64,000 bases of DNA, taken from positions 1 to 64,000 of the forward strand of contig JAPDRN010000143.1 of NCBI GenBank assembly GCA_030247855.1, in the 5' to 3' direction. Below the pieces are notes generated by a model. It made no database searches and was not told the origin of the DNA. It worked only from the letters and a program-made list of their open reading frames with translations. The translations under genes were made by a program, and so were the position numbers. Below, in pieces: positions 1-11,901 of this stretch. The DNA is from Knufia peltigerae. Its lineage: Eukaryota > Ascomycota > Eurotiomycetes > Chaetothyriales > Trichomeriaceae. Within the stretch, counting starts at the first letter, position 1, and every line of letters starts with the position of its first letter.

Positions 1-1169
1 CAATCTTTTAAGAGAGAAAATGACAGATTTTGGGTGATAGCTGCACACCCGGAGATCAACCTTTTCGCCGCCGGACAACACACGAGACATGCCTGTATGC
101 ACTGCAATGCACGCTTGCATGCATGAAAAGCTAGCCAACTATTGTACCCCTTGCGGAGTTAGGTAACAAGGTAATTTTTACGCTAACCTCTTACCTCGTT
201 CATGCGAAATCCAGAAGGGGGGGGGCGAAACAACTTCTAGTACGGAGTTATAAACGATACGGAGGTACAATATAAACGATCCCATTAGACACCTACTCCG
301 TATACCGAATCTCACCCTTCCCTCGAGATGGGAAATTTCGGTTGGCTATGTATACGAATACGAAAAAAAGAGACCACATTACCTACCTTGTCTCCTGTAG
401 GAACCAGACCTAGAGGTAATTTGGCACACCCGACTTAACCTGCGTTGGGCACGGAGGAATTGGGACTTTGCTTCGAGCAAAACGCGCCGTACCTTCATCG
501 TATGATTGACTTGGGCTTCTTTGATCGTCCTGTGATGAATTTTTTTTGACAACACAGAAAGGGAAGGTAGTCGTGTTTCCCCCCCTCCATCTTTTGTTGA
601 GGGTAATGAAAGAGTCGTACTTTTGTCGGCCAACCACACAATCCCTACCAAGGGCCCAGCACAGCAAACGATACAGAGTACGCAACAGCGCAATCATAGA
701 CACAGCTCCAGGCTCTTTCCGCATCATCATCATCATCATCTCTTTGGCTGGGCCGTGCGAGGAGCAAAAGAAACATGACGCAAGAAGCAAAAGCTCGGGG
801 TGTGGCAGCCAACAACAAACACTCCCTGCTCCTACGAACAAGCCTTATTGCACACCAATTTCCCTACGAACGAATTGTCAATTGTTTTGCGCATAAATTA
901 CACATATCGGACGCATACTCAATACATTGAAAGGCGTCGACACTGAATGTCTGTTCCCATACACCTGCATGCACTGTTGGTCTATGAGATTTGTACGGTG
1001 TATATATTTAGTACCTTTTATCTCTCTTCGTTCTCAACATAAAACCATAAGGTATGTACAGTCAAAAGCCTACGCTGATACCTTCGTCCAACAACAATCT
1101 CCCCGTCTGAGCAAGTAATGGATTTGATCTCTTGGTTATGGTGTATTGGCATTGACGACTTTCCCCAAA
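1..1169. other. Intergenic, left edge
   Basis: No gene recognised. Overlapping ORFs on both strands (about 380-900) are low-complexity and partly shaped by a (CAT)6 run at 722-739; none resembles a known family. A G-run lies near 218-227 and a polypurine stretch near 362-372. The 3-prime side presumably holds the 3-prime UTR of the kinase gene ending at 1170. Confidence 0.5.
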
Positions 1170-2533
1170 CTATAGCTTCGCCTTGCCGTCTGAGGTCTTC
1201 ATCAATCTCTCCACCAATCCATAAGCCCATTCACCATAGGGAGCCATTTGATCGGCGTAGTTTTTGGCCGTCGTACCGCTGGCCTGTCTGCGTGCGTACC
1301 TCGCGGCGATACCTTGCATGATGACGGCGCCCCTGAAGCCTCCAAAGGCCGTACCCCACGCCAGCTCCAGCGCAGGGTCGTAACCGGACATTTCTGCGTA
1401 CCACTTGACGCACTCTTCCAAGCTCGGGAGTCCTGGGGTCGCACCGGGCTTGAAGGCCTCGTTGGCCCGGTCGGACAGACCGGACCCGTTGACCCTGCCG
1501 ACCCACGACCAGGGAGCCGTGAGGTTGACGAAATCCGACAACGGGTGTCCGATGGTGGCCATTTCCCAATCCAGAATCCCAATCACTCGGGGTTCGGTCT
1601 TGTGGAACACCAGGTTGTCAATCTTGTAGTCTCCGTGTACCAGGGTCGACCGGTCCCTGGGCTGTCGGGATTTTTGTTTAAAAAACCCAACCATGTCGTG
1701 GAAATGAGGGATGTCACCGACGGGTTTCTTGGTGTCCACGTCCTCGGCCTCGGATTGTGCTTTTGATAACGTCCCAAACGTCTTCAGTTGTCGATCATAG
1801 AATCCTCCATGCCGCCCGAAATCCGAAAGCCCGATTTTGTTGAAATCTAATCGATGGAATTTGGCAAGTGTTCGTACTGCGTCGCGCCACCTGTATTGAT
1901 ACACAATATCATCAGCTCCCTCTCGTCTCATTGTACTCTGCGCAGCCTCTCTTTTTTTCGAGGACAGAACCTACATCTCATATCTTTCTTCTGGAGAACA
2001 TCCGGGAAAGTGGTTTTCGGTGATCATTCGCCCGTCCAAAAACTCCATTATGTAGAATGGCGTGCCAACCACACTGTCATCTTCACACAAGCAGTACGCC
2101 TTGGGCACAGGGACGTCGGTCTGGCCCAGCGCACTAATAATACGATATTCTCGATCGACTCGATGGGCGGTCTTACTGAGGAGGCGTCCGGGAGGTTTCT
2201 TTCTCATTCTTTTTCACAATGGTCAGCATGTTCTCGCTTTCGTAGACCCACGTCGTGGGCCGTACGCATAATGGGGGGAGTGTATGTTTATAGAAGAGGC
2301 GCCACGTACACATATTTCGTACCGGTAGAGTCGGTGATTTGATATGTCGGATTCGATTGACCGAAGCCAAACTATTCAAGATGTACTGTTAGCCCCTCTG
2401 CGGCGTGTCGAGACAGATAACGGCTCTCCCTCACCTGCTTCAACTCAAGCGGGGTCTTGATTTCCGGTACATTGGTATCGATATAGCGCTCCAAGGAGGC
2501 CAGATCAATAGGCTGGCGTACTGGCCCTGCCAT
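1170..2533 (-). CDS. APH/ACAD10-11-type phosphotransferase with peroxisomal signal
   Basis: Model: exons 2533-2435, 2371-2310, 2208-1975, 1890-1170 (371 aa); all phases agree and introns are 63, 101 and 84 nt. The start gives MAGPVRQPIDLASL, followed across the first junction by KQFGFGQSNPTY and KKPPGRLLSKTAH, the nucleotide-binding start typical of the aminoglycoside-phosphotransferase-like domain of ACAD10/ACAD11. The catalytic loop is HGDYKIDN (H217, D219, N224) and the metal-binding Asp is in LDWEMAT (D239). The acyl-CoA dehydrogenase domain of ACAD10/11 is absent, so this is a stand-alone kinase. The protein ends G-K-A-K-L, and AKL fits a type-1 peroxisomal targeting signal. By family analogy it may phosphorylate hydroxylated acyl-CoA or choline-like substrates; the substrate is not visible from sequence. 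Drug-resistance function is unlikely. Confidence 0.9.
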
Positions 2534-3051
2534 AATTGTCCACGTACTATAACAGTCTCATCAGGTGTAGTGAAAGAACAGTTGAGCTGGCCCCCAGAGA
2601 AAGACTGCTCCTGTTCTGCACGGCTGCGGTAGAAACTCCGCCGAGGCAGTGGTTTATGCCTTGGCCTGCGAGAGCCGTAACCTCGGCAAACGAAAAAGCT
2701 GGGGAAGGATCGATGGAAAAGAATGCTCCGGACTCTTCCTGGTGCCTAAACCAAAAGCTGCAAATTGCCGCGGCGGTTTGAAGAGGTTCGCCATATCATG
2801 AGGATCCTCTTCTGGTCATTGAAACATGACACTTGAGTAGGGACAAATTGTTGGTCGAAGTAGTGACCACTTCGACTAGAGATAGATGGGACATACTTCC
2901 AAGGGCGACTTCTTAAGCTTGCCTCGCCTATTTCTCGGGGGAAGGAAAGGAGCTTGTCACGTGCCATTATAGCGGCATCAAACTATATATTGAGCGGACG
3001 TGAAGGGAGGAGGTCTGTGAATTACACTGGGATAGAAAAATTTCCCTTTTA
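2534..3051. other. Intergenic between kinase and transcription factor
   Basis: Both neighbours are on the minus strand, so this holds the kinase promoter and the 3-prime end of the factor gene. Short ORFs here show no family resemblance. The kinase start codon at 2533 is preceded on its strand by ordinary AT-balanced sequence; no repeat or RNA gene was seen. Confidence 0.4.
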
Positions 3052-5621
3052 CTAGAGCGTGACGAAATCCATATCAGGAGGGAGAGAGGCCTCAAATTCC
3101 TGCAAAAACCATAGGTCCTCGTCCGTTGTCATGTTGCCGAAGTCTCCAAGAAAAGGTGACAGGCTAGAGAATAGTGCATCGTCAACTGTCGAAGGATCCC
3201 AGTCATTGTCACCATTGTCACCACCCGTTATATTGGGTAATGAGAGACCATACTCGTGGGTTCCAGCATTGACGTGGACGTTGGAGTTTGCAGCAGCACC
3301 TTCATCCAGCACTTCCTGATTCAGAGGCGTCGAGCTGACACCGGACATGCCGTCAAGGAGATAAAGCACTCCTTTGAAGCGTATGCCCACAAGACCCTTG
3401 TTCTCACCCTTGTTCTGATCCCTCACCACATATATTTGTGCTTTCGAAAGCACATGAGAGATGAGCGATGCGGGAACGTCGGCGCCAGAGTTCACCTCCT
3501 GAAGAACTTCGACAGCCTGGATGGTGTGGAAAAGCTGGTGGATGATCTTGGCCCTGCCGTCGCCCTCCGCAACACTGTAACCCAGATGCTGCACGTGTGA
3601 GAGGATGGCTGGCAGTTGGAACATCACGATCGGTTGCGGTCCACGTACAAGGAGCCCGATTCTGTTAAGGTCCCGCGTGATGGATGTGACTTGGTTGGCT
3701 GCACTTCGGACTCTGTCTCTTGACAAGATTCTTCGACCCTCATTGCACTCCGATGATGTAGTAAAGCATTGAGGGCGATGCAGTGCTGAAAGAAGCGAAA
3801 AATAGGCAATGCAGAGATAGCCGCGGGAGAGCACGACGCTTGCACTGACGGTGGCGCAAAGCTGCGACGGTCTGTACAGGCATGACCGTGGCAGATTTTG
3901 GAACCAACTTTGAAGCTTCTTGTCCAGAGTCCATACAGCGTCATCTCGAGGGTTAGAACGAGGGTAGAGCATTGGAGATGAGGTTGGCCCCCTTGTATGG
4001 ACTGGTTTGACCCGTGGCATAGATGGTACCATTGAGAAATGCAGCTCGATGACCTCGCCTATGTGGACGCTCAGTTCAGCAAGCTTGACACAAACCTCGG
4101 CCAATTGCCGTTGATTGTCGGTATTTCCAACTGGCACATATTTGGACTCTTCGTCCGAGAGGACAGAGGAAGGGTCGATGAAGTCAAAGTCCACGCAACT
4201 CAACATTGGAGTGTCAAAATCCTCTGGGCGAATTCGAGAGGGTCGACTCATCGCTTGAACAAACGTCCTGTCTCGGATGTAGCATGACCACCAGAGCCGC
4301 CGCCTCTGCCGATGTTCTTTGGCGCTGGCGGAGTGCATCTCGTCTTTCCGATGCAGGCCTAGACCAAGTGCCAATGTGAGAGCGACACCCATCCAGTGCC
4401 AGCATCCCTTTTCATCGTCGGCGCTGTTCGACCACAGGGACATCAGCAAGACTGCCTGTAGGACAACACGCCGATCTTTTTCCACATTGAAATCGTACAG
4501 CAACTGTTTTCAATGTGTTTCAGCGGACCTTTCCAAGTTGTGGTGACGAAGGAAACCACCTACCTTGACTCTTTCAAAGCACACTTTTCGGGCTTCTCTT
4601 CGGGAAGAGAAACCAGCTCGATGAAGCTCAGCAATGTCGCCTGATGCACAGCCAGCGAACATCAACGCCTGGAAAAGTAGGATGCTAATTTTGGGAGTAT
4701 TTGGGCCCGGGTGTGCTTGCAGAGATCCATAAACCAGCTCGAGATCTACGAAGGGCATCCATGGGTGAAGACTCTCAATGTACCCGCGCATCAAAGCCGA
4801 GCGGAGCGCGAGGTCGGCGATCTCGAAGGCGCCTTTTTGATTCAAGAAACAAACGTCTTGCCAATCCAGGTCCAAGGGGAGCGGACTCAGAAAAGTCGGC
4901 AATTCCAAACGACTGATTGGAACGTGACTCCCGCTGCCATCTGTCGACGGTGGAGATGGAAGGAAGTCACTCTTCCAAGAAGGCTTCTCCACGTAAGAAA
5001 ATCTGAGCGCTTGCCTCTGGATCAGAGACGTATAGGATATTTCCTGATGCAAAGTATCTTCGGCAGAGGGGGCCAAACATCGTGCCGGCTGCAGGTGAAC
5101 GGAGGTCGAGTCCCGAAGGCCTAGAAAGCTAGGTCAATGTTTGAGCTGATTCGCTAAGGTATCATGGCCCACAAGCTTTTGGATTGCTAGTATTGAGGCA
5201 GATGGGCCTTTTGCACCAGCTTGCTTGCTCGTCATGTGCTGTTTGATACGGACTAAGCCAACTTGCAGTGTGCTCGGCCCCGTGAATGCCTGAGGTATAT
5301 GTCTGTCCATGCCTTGATCTGCGCTGTGCCGGCTGTTTGCGTGGTTTCCTGCAGGGCGTAGCGTTCACAGTCAGTGTCATCTTGATCCTATGCTGCTTCG
5401 ACAGCTATCTCCGAGATGGAAAGAAAGACAGTTACGCACATTCCTCGTCTGCTTTTGGCCAGGTAACAATCAACACCATCCTGGATGCAGTTGTTGCAAA
5501 CCGAGGTACTAGACTCAACAACGCATCTGACTTTGCGGTCGTGGCAATTCTGACATGCTTTGCGGCGTTTCACCATTGTATTCTGGCTCTTGGTACGTTC
5601 CATGATACACTGTGTTTCCAT
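3052..5621 (-). CDS. Zn2Cys6 transcription factor (fungal_trans domain)
   Basis: Model: exons 5621-5440, 5348-5173, 5120-4564, 4503-3052 (788 aa); phases agree throughout. Residues 23-52 form a binuclear zinc cluster, C-x2-C-x6-C-x8-C-x2-C-x6-C (CQNCHDRKVRC then CNNC), followed by a basic stretch. The middle region carries the cutinase-factor-like fungal_trans homology domain: FERVKLLYDFNVEKDRR across the last junction, then LWWSCYIRDR and RPSRIRPEDFD. The tail is acidic and rich in D, N and S. Exon 2 and its two introns (91 and 52 nt) are the least certain part, chosen because they keep phase and an open frame. It is a DNA-binding regulator, probably nuclear; targets are unknown but may be the adjacent kinase or Rid-family gene. 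Confidence 0.85.
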
Positions 5622-6535
5622 TCCTGCCCCTCCTGAGCAGAGGTCGGTTAGAATCGTTCAAGAAAAGCAACAGAGTGTAGACATGGAAAGACAAACTTTG
5701 ACTTCTGTAACATGCGTGACCGTTCGTGGCCCCCGAGCTGATTGATATGAGCCTGACATCGTTTTGCCAAACCCCTTCCCACGGGCGAGGCTAGCGATTG
5801 TGTCCATCGTGACTGGGGACCTGCGGAGGGGTGGTCATGGCCATGTTCACAGAAACCCCAGACCACGATAAATTTGGCCTCAATAATTGCCTAATACAGC
5901 AGTGATCAGGCTGATCTAGTTTTAGCGAGCTCCGGAGACGATCCCATGTTAAGCGGGGGACGACATCATACCGAGTACATGCTGTACAGACAGAACGGAT
6001 GTTAGGATAGGGCCCAGCCCCTAGTAGTGAGTGGAGGCTTTGGCTGTCTCTTTTTCTAACCAGTTCGAGCCTAGATCATAGCGCGTAAAGAAGAGTGATT
6101 GGCCAGATTCAAATTCCACGTCTTCTGGGCTTGATTGACGACAGCTTTGGGGGATCGCAAAGAACTGCCATACTCCTGCAGGACCAGTCCCTTGACAAGG
6201 CTGTAACGTCAAACGAGTTTGGACGCCGACGCCGAATGCAGGGCGTGAAGCGAGGATTTTTATTGACAGCCCAGGCTCTTGTGGGCTTCACAAAGATCTC
6301 AGATGTCGAGCGGGTCCACGGTTTGGCAGCACAGAACAAAACGCCCCTAGGAGCACGACCACGTACTGTCGGCCGATCATGACGGACACTGTGTATCTGG
6401 ATAAAACGAAGAGAATCTCTATTGGAGAGCGGAATCCACGACCATTTGTTTGCCTGGTGGGAGAGAAGGAGCGGTGCCGTTGCAGCTAACTAAGCGGTTA
6501 CCGAAGATTTGGTCCTTTCGCTGTACCTAGCCTCC
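5622..6535. other. Intergenic with unassigned minus-strand ORFs
   Basis: Promoter of the zinc-cluster factor plus 3-prime flank of the Rid-family gene. Two overlapping minus-strand reading frames (about 6340-6020) are open for 60-75 codons. They have no recognisable motif and no complete exon chain, so they could be a gene relic or noise. Nothing else was seen. Confidence 0.35.
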
Positions 6536-6934
6536 TCAGGCGTCCACATAAGCTTCAACCTCGAGCTCAATTACCGTACCCGGTAGCAACAGCTTTGGGG
6601 TCTGAAATGTCATCCACACAGGTCCAGCTCCGGGCTTCAACCGCTTGAATTGCTCAGTCATTACCATCCCGGTCGCCTCCAAGTCCGTGTGGTACGACCT
6701 GACCTGCACCACGTTCTTCCATCCCAGGCTGGGATCCACCGCCTTTAGAGCCTTGTCGACATTTTCCACGCTTAGTTGGATCTGTGCTGCCGCGTCGGCT
6801 GGAACTCGCCCTTCCGCATCCCAACCCGCCTGCCCTGACAGCTTGATCAAGTTCCCGATGCGGACCGCTTGTGAGAATCCGAATTGCTGAGAGTAGGTGG
6901 TTCCGACACCAGCATAGTTGTGGTAAGTTGCCAT
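6536..6934 (-). CDS. YjgF/YER057c/UK114 (Rid-superfamily) protein
   Basis: Intronless, 132 aa, close to the normal family length. The start MATYHNYAGVG is the only sensible ATG. Family landmarks are SQAVRIGNLIKLSGQ near residues 20-35 and a C-terminal strand ending VIELEVEAYVDA. Canonical RidA hydrolyses reactive enamine/imine intermediates using an Arg in a P-A-R-[ST] motif. Here the aligned stretch reads G-P-V-W-M-T, so that Arg appears replaced by Trp. This points to one of the Rid subfamilies without the Arg, and imine deaminase activity should not be assumed. It is expected to form a trimer with the usual chorismate-mutase-like fold. It lies between two zinc-cluster factors in a catabolic neighbourhood. 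Confidence 0.9.
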   Translation of the reverse strand: MATYHNYAGVGTTYSQQFGFSQAVRIGNLIKLSGQAGWDAEGRVPADAAAQIQLSVENVDKALKAVDPSLGWKNVVQVRSYHTDLEATGMVMTEQFKRLKPGAGPVWMTFQTPKLLLPGTVIELEVEAYVDA

Positions 6935-7328
6935 ATTGATGAGGGTTTAGAGGGAGAGAGAGAGTAAAGACCGTGTTGCTTGGGGCGATGGGAGTTGCAA
7001 ATGTGTGTGCTTTGAATTGTGCAAGTCCCGGCTCATGGAGGGCGAGCTTTTTCGGCCTATATATCTCTTGAGAAGCTGAGACACTTTTCTTGGCCTTTGC
7101 CTCGGTGCCGACAAGCTTGCTTCATCAATAAAACACCAGCATGTCCGTAATTCGGCGACTGTGAGTGGCCCACACTGTGAATGGCGATATTCTCGGCGAG
7201 ATGTATATTTCGATCCACCTAATATCGAAGGCTCCGCTCCTTCCGAAGATCATCTAAAGGATTAGAGAGAGAGAATACGTTTGGTCTTATGCGCCCAATA
7301 AAACAAGCCCATTTCTCCCAAAATGCAG
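6935..7328. other. Intergenic, Rid-gene promoter
   Basis: Holds the promoter and leader of the minus-strand Rid-family gene; a GA-rich run sits just upstream of its ATG (about 6953-6965). The far side is the 3-prime flank of the next minus-strand factor gene. No RNA gene or repeat recognised. Confidence 0.4.
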
Positions 7329-9013
7329 CTACAAGAAGGACAAGCTGAACACTCCTTCTTGAGTGAGCAATACATCAAATGCAGAGAATGAGGGATCATC
7401 CGTCGTTTCCGCCTCGTCGAGACCCCCCTCTGTCACGACTTCTCTATTTCGGGCCCAGGCGTGTTCCAGTACTGTCCGGACCCTCCAAGCGTCTCCGCAA
7501 CGCGAGCAGCGCCAGATCTCGACGAGTTTCCTCTGAATGACCTCGATATGCTCAGGTTGCGTGACCGCACAGCCGATCACCAAAAGAGGCCAACAGAAGT
7601 ATTGGTCGAAGCGGCCAGCAGTAGTCCAAGAGGTCAACTGGCCCAAAGCTTCATCGACCAGGCTCTGAATCGAAGAGTGCTGTGCTGAGAGATCCGGTTG
7701 GGTCAACTTTAGAAGCAGAACTTTGGCGGCAGTTGAAAACAACCGAAGCTCACGATAACAGACGTCTTTGCTGTCGTGATTCCAAGCCGTGAGAGCCCTT
7801 GTGCGAATGAGATTGTCCTCGTCAGAGAGCCTCCACGTCAGTAGGCGTATGTCTTCCTTGGTATGAGAACCGTGGCGAAGTCGAGATATGTCAAAAATGA
7901 GACGAAACAGGGACGGTCGGCCACCGAGCAGCGGCGAATTGGCCCACTGAGGAAGATCAGGAAATGCCCTCTTGTTGAGAGGTTGCGTCAGCTGCTGCCA
8001 ACCTTCAACTGATTCCGTCAATTGCGCTCCTTCAAAGAGCGGAAGGATCGAAAGGTGATATATGACACTCTCCGCTAAGCAACGATCAAATATGAGATCA
8101 TCGTCTCGGCGGTCGTCCTTCCCGTTGGCGAGGCGTAATTTGAGAATCTGAAACGCTCCGAGAAGGTGTGAGCTGGCTTGGAGGTGGCTAAAAGTATTCC
8201 AACGCTATTCGAGCTCGTCAAACCATGCCCTTGTGCAGATGAAAGGAATCCGAGGCTTCCAAGAGGATACATACCTCAAACAGACAAAAAATCACCGCCA
8301 CTAAGACCAACCAGTCCTCTGTCCCATCGATCTCTGAATGATCGATCTTCTGACGTAGCATTCGGACGGCCGAGCTGTAGTATTTTAATGCCTGGACCTG
8401 CTTGTCTGACTGCCCCGCAGAGAGGTGTATGGCGGCAGAAGCAAGCAGCACGTCCATGACAATAGGCTCGTGTAGTGCAACAGTCAGGTGAGAGGAGAAT
8501 CGTTCATAGTCTGGATGTACGTATGGTCTGGCCATGAGGGGCAGCAACTTGTCGATGCTATATGCGAAAAGGCTGTGGTCCAGGGCGGTCCTCAAGCCAG
8601 GAGTTTGTGCAGTGACCAGGGTCAACGGCAGTAACTCTGGACGCTTTGCGGTCCAATTCGTCGTCGATGCTACGACCAATTTGTGCTGCTGCTCTGGTAA
8701 GCGGGGTCTCGGCTCACGAGAGACCTGTCGCGAGGAAGAATCCGAAACATGTTGTCTTCTTCCCGAATCTGGTGATCTTGCCCGGTGTCGCCAGCAGCAA
8801 CGAAGGAGGTTCCGATCACAGCCAGAACATATGGGCCAGCGCTCGTCACATTTCTTCCTGCGATCGCGGCCTATTTCATCTCATATTAGCCGAGATCAGC
8901 TCGATTCTGGTCCAAGGACTTGGTTGTATCGTTGTGTACTTACATGTCAAACAGCCTGTTCGGGTGCGAAGCCGACGGCCACTACCTGAAGATTGCTCGA
9001 CTCGCGTGGTCAT
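7329..9013 (-). CDS. Zn2Cys6 transcription factor (Fungal_trans_2 type), splice partly unresolved
   Basis: Exon 1 is 9013-8944 and exon 2 is 8870-8275; the 73-nt intron joins the zinc cluster. Residues 21-48 read C-x2-C-x6-C-x6-C-x2-C-x6-C (TGCLTC then RRKKCDERWPIC). The following region (YSIDKLLPLMARPYVHPDY, then ASAAIHLS) is typical of the Fungal_trans_2 regulatory domain. After the GAG|GTATGT donor at 8274 the continuation HLQASSHLLGAFQILKLR is clearly coding-like. However, the natural acceptor at 8188 shifts the reading frame by one base. Using the acceptor at 8148 instead (exon 8147-7329) restores frame and gives 494 aa, but drops 13 plausible codons. Either the second acceptor is used, or this allele has a 1-nt frameshift. 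Confidence 0.75.
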
Positions 9014-9972
9014 GGTCGGGAAGTGTGCTCCGTAGGACCTGCCACTTGAGGGCTCATATGAAAGAGACAGTCTTCCTCCGCTTCATCCCATCCCGCACAG
9101 CGGCTGGCTCATCTTCAGAACTTGAGTTGAGATTAGCGAGGTCTTCCTGTGGTTTAGCTAAATGACGAGTAGTTGGAGAAGACCACCCGGTGGGGTCTTA
9201 CACGCCAAGCGGGTATGGATAACGACCACCGTCTCTGAGCCTGAACGAGATGATATGGCTTGGTACGGAGCATTGCAAGACAATACCTCATCAGGCTCTC
9301 TATCTAGGTGGAAATCACTCCATCCAGTATAGGTAGTCTGCCACCTGCTTCAAGGCCAGCGAACACCTTAGGCCGAGCTTCCGCCTAGGAGCACAGACAT
9401 GCTGGACTAAGTAGCTCCTCTGCTCAACGGCGGCGTCTCCTTGGCGCGCAAGATTTGGCCGACGGCACCGAGGATGTCGATGTAGACAGTTTGAACAGTT
9501 CGTATGTCCACCTCGTCGTCCGTTTCAGGTTGTTGTCGCTGACTGAGCATCAGGCACATATCGCTGCTTAGAGTGGAGCGACCGGACGGAAGCTGTCCCG
9601 AAAGTGCCTACTAGTGCAAAGCGCGCAACGCACTGTGATTCGACACTGTCAGACTACGGTGCTAGTACCTGCGACTTGTTGTACTCTGTGTGGAATAGCG
9701 AAGCTTCATAGTTGACGGCACGCTCTGGGGAATCGTGCCAAGTATCTGGTGTTCAAACGAGCAGCTGTCGCGTCCCAGCTCCTATCTCGAATTGATGATT
9801 ACCACCGGCCGAAGATGAAGACGAGGCCGAGTGTAGCCTCGGTATCTACCATCTGGAGAATGGTATTTCAAGACCTTGCAGGCCCAGACTATGCTCTCAT
9901 GTTGTGAATGACTCTGGCTCGAGTCTAGCAAAAATCCCTAGGTATCCGATTCAGCCTTCAAAATCCTCAGAA
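9014..9972. other. Divergent promoter region, factor gene and amidase
   Basis: Shared upstream region of the minus-strand zinc-cluster factor and the plus-strand amidase, 959 bp with no convincing coding frame. Two GATA-type cores are seen in reverse orientation, CTATCT at 9300-9305 and 9782-9787. They would fit nitrogen control of an amidase but are short enough to occur by chance. Confidence 0.4.
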
Positions 9973-11901
9973 ATGGCCGCCGAATGGGAGATCATAAGAG
10001 ACGAGTGTCAAAAGCGTCGTCGAGATGCGATCCCTACCGACTTCCTGCTTCACGAAAACCATGTCAAAAACCTCCCAAAGAACCGCTCGACTGTGGTGGA
10101 GACTACTGGTCACTTTACGGATACTGAGATTGAAATCGTCAATGCTCCCGCTCGGAAAATCGTCGCCAATATCAAAGAGGGAACTTGGACTGCCGTAGGC
10201 GTCACGCGAGCTTTCTGCAAGTCCGCCGCCGTGGCACAGCAGCTGGTCAGTAGTGATCTTGAGTCCATCATGTCGCCTATCTATGCCTCCAGGGTGTGTG
10301 TATTGTACTGATGACAAGCCGCCCTCCTCCTGCCAGACCAATTGCCTGACCGAGGTGTTTTTCGACGACGCTCTCCGCCGGGCACAGTTCCTTGATGATT
10401 ACCAACGCGAACACAAACGACTCATTGGCCCCTTCCACGGCCTACCAATCTCTCTGAAGGACAGCTTCTTCCTCGCTCCCTATCCGACCTCCATAGCGGT
10501 GGCCAAGTTGGCGAGGGAGCCCACCATGACCACCGCACCATTGTGTCAAGTGTTGCACGACCTCGGTGCCATCTTCTACGTCAAGACCAACGTACCCATG
10601 ACGATGATGGCGTGCGAGACCGTCAACAACATCTGGGGCGAAGCCGTCAACCCGTGGGGCTTCACCCCGGGAGGTAGTTCGGGCGGAGAAGGCGCACTCG
10701 TCTCCATGAAGGGCTCCCCGTTGGGTATAGGCACGGATCTGGGAGGCAGCATCCGCATTCCGTCGGGGTGGTGTGGTCTTTACGGCTTCAAGCCCACCGC
10801 GCACAGGATGTCCACGAGAGGTCACCAGTCTGCCTTGGCGGGGATGGATCTGGTCCCGACGACGTGTGGTCCCCTCGCGCGCTCACTCGACACCTTGGAG
10901 TTCTGGCTCGAAGCCATCACATCTGAGCCGCGATTGTGGGGTCTTGACAATACAGTTGAGTTATGCCCTTTCCCAGATATATCGAGGATTCATTTCCCTC
11001 ATTAACCGTTCATTTTTCACCATAAAGGTTGTGCCAATGCCGTGGCACCCTCAAGACGAACAATACAACACCCGAAAGCTGAGGATCGGTGTGATTAGAG
11101 AGACCGATGGAGTGGTCACCGTCCATGCCCCGGTCGATAGAGCTCTGGGCCTGGTGGTTGCGGCCCTGAAAGCCGATGGCCACGAGGTGTTTGACTGGGA
11201 GCCGACAGGGCACAAGGACATGGGGGATCTGTTCTTCCAAAACGTCTTCCACCACGGCGATTCTTTGCACAAACTGTTGACCGAGTCCGGAGAGCCGTTG
11301 ATTCCATCACTGGCCATGATCGTGGCCGCACACGAAGCGGGCGTCGGGGGCTTCACCTCGGAAATGCAACGAAACCTGACCATACTCCGTGACCGGCTTC
11401 GTGACGAGTATTTCGACCGTTGGGCCGCCACGGCGACAGAGTCGAAGCCGGAAATGGACGCGATTCTTTCCCCAATGTCCCCGTGGGTGATGCCGCCATT
11501 GAAAGCTTTGGACAGGGCACTCAATGTGACTTTTACTAATTATGTCAATGTACTGGGTGAGTTTTCTCTCTCTTTCTCCCACACCCCCCCCTTTTGACAA
11601 TGTCATCTCCTCCACGAGACACTCCGGACAATTCGTTTTTAACAGCCACTGTCCGTCCGCAGATGCCCCCGCCTGCATTCTTCCCATCACCTTCGTCGAC
11701 AAGAAGGTGGATAAGAAGCGGACCTCATTCACTCCACTCAACGAGCAAGACACAATCATCCAATCCGACTATGACCCCGAACTCTACGACGGGGTACCAG
11801 TATCTGTACAGCTCATGGGGAAAAGGTACCAGGAGGAGCGACTACTTGCGGTGGCCAAGAAGATTGACCAGTTGGTGAAAGCTCAAAAGGAGGACAGTTG
11901 A
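9973..11901 (+). CDS. Amidase (amidase-signature, acetamidase-like)
   Basis: Model: exons 9973-10245, 10337-10954, 11028-11556, 11663-11901 (552 aa); every phase agrees. This is the usual length of fungal acetamidase-type enzymes. The amidase signature is complete: GLPISLKDS holds the catalytic Lys, FTPGGSSGGEGALV holds the cis-Ser region, and GTDLGGSIRIPSGWCG holds the nucleophilic Ser. The C-terminus has YDGVPVSVQLMGKR as in AmdS-like proteins. It should hydrolyse a carboxamide to acid plus ammonia in the cytosol; the exact substrate cannot be read from sequence. The last acceptor was placed at 11662 because it gives NVLDAPACILPITFVD in frame; an AG at 11645 does not keep frame. The divergent neighbour is a zinc-cluster factor that may regulate it. 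Confidence 0.93.

Noticed and set aside
379..896. Overlapping ORFs of 104-143 codons on both strands at the left edge
   Set aside because: Low-complexity, partly from a (CAT)6 run, no domain features and no matching exon partners.
5880..5990. Possible small RNA gene (GC-rich stretch)
   Set aside because: Checked by eye against 5S rRNA and tRNA box patterns and no cloverleaf or 5S box order was found.
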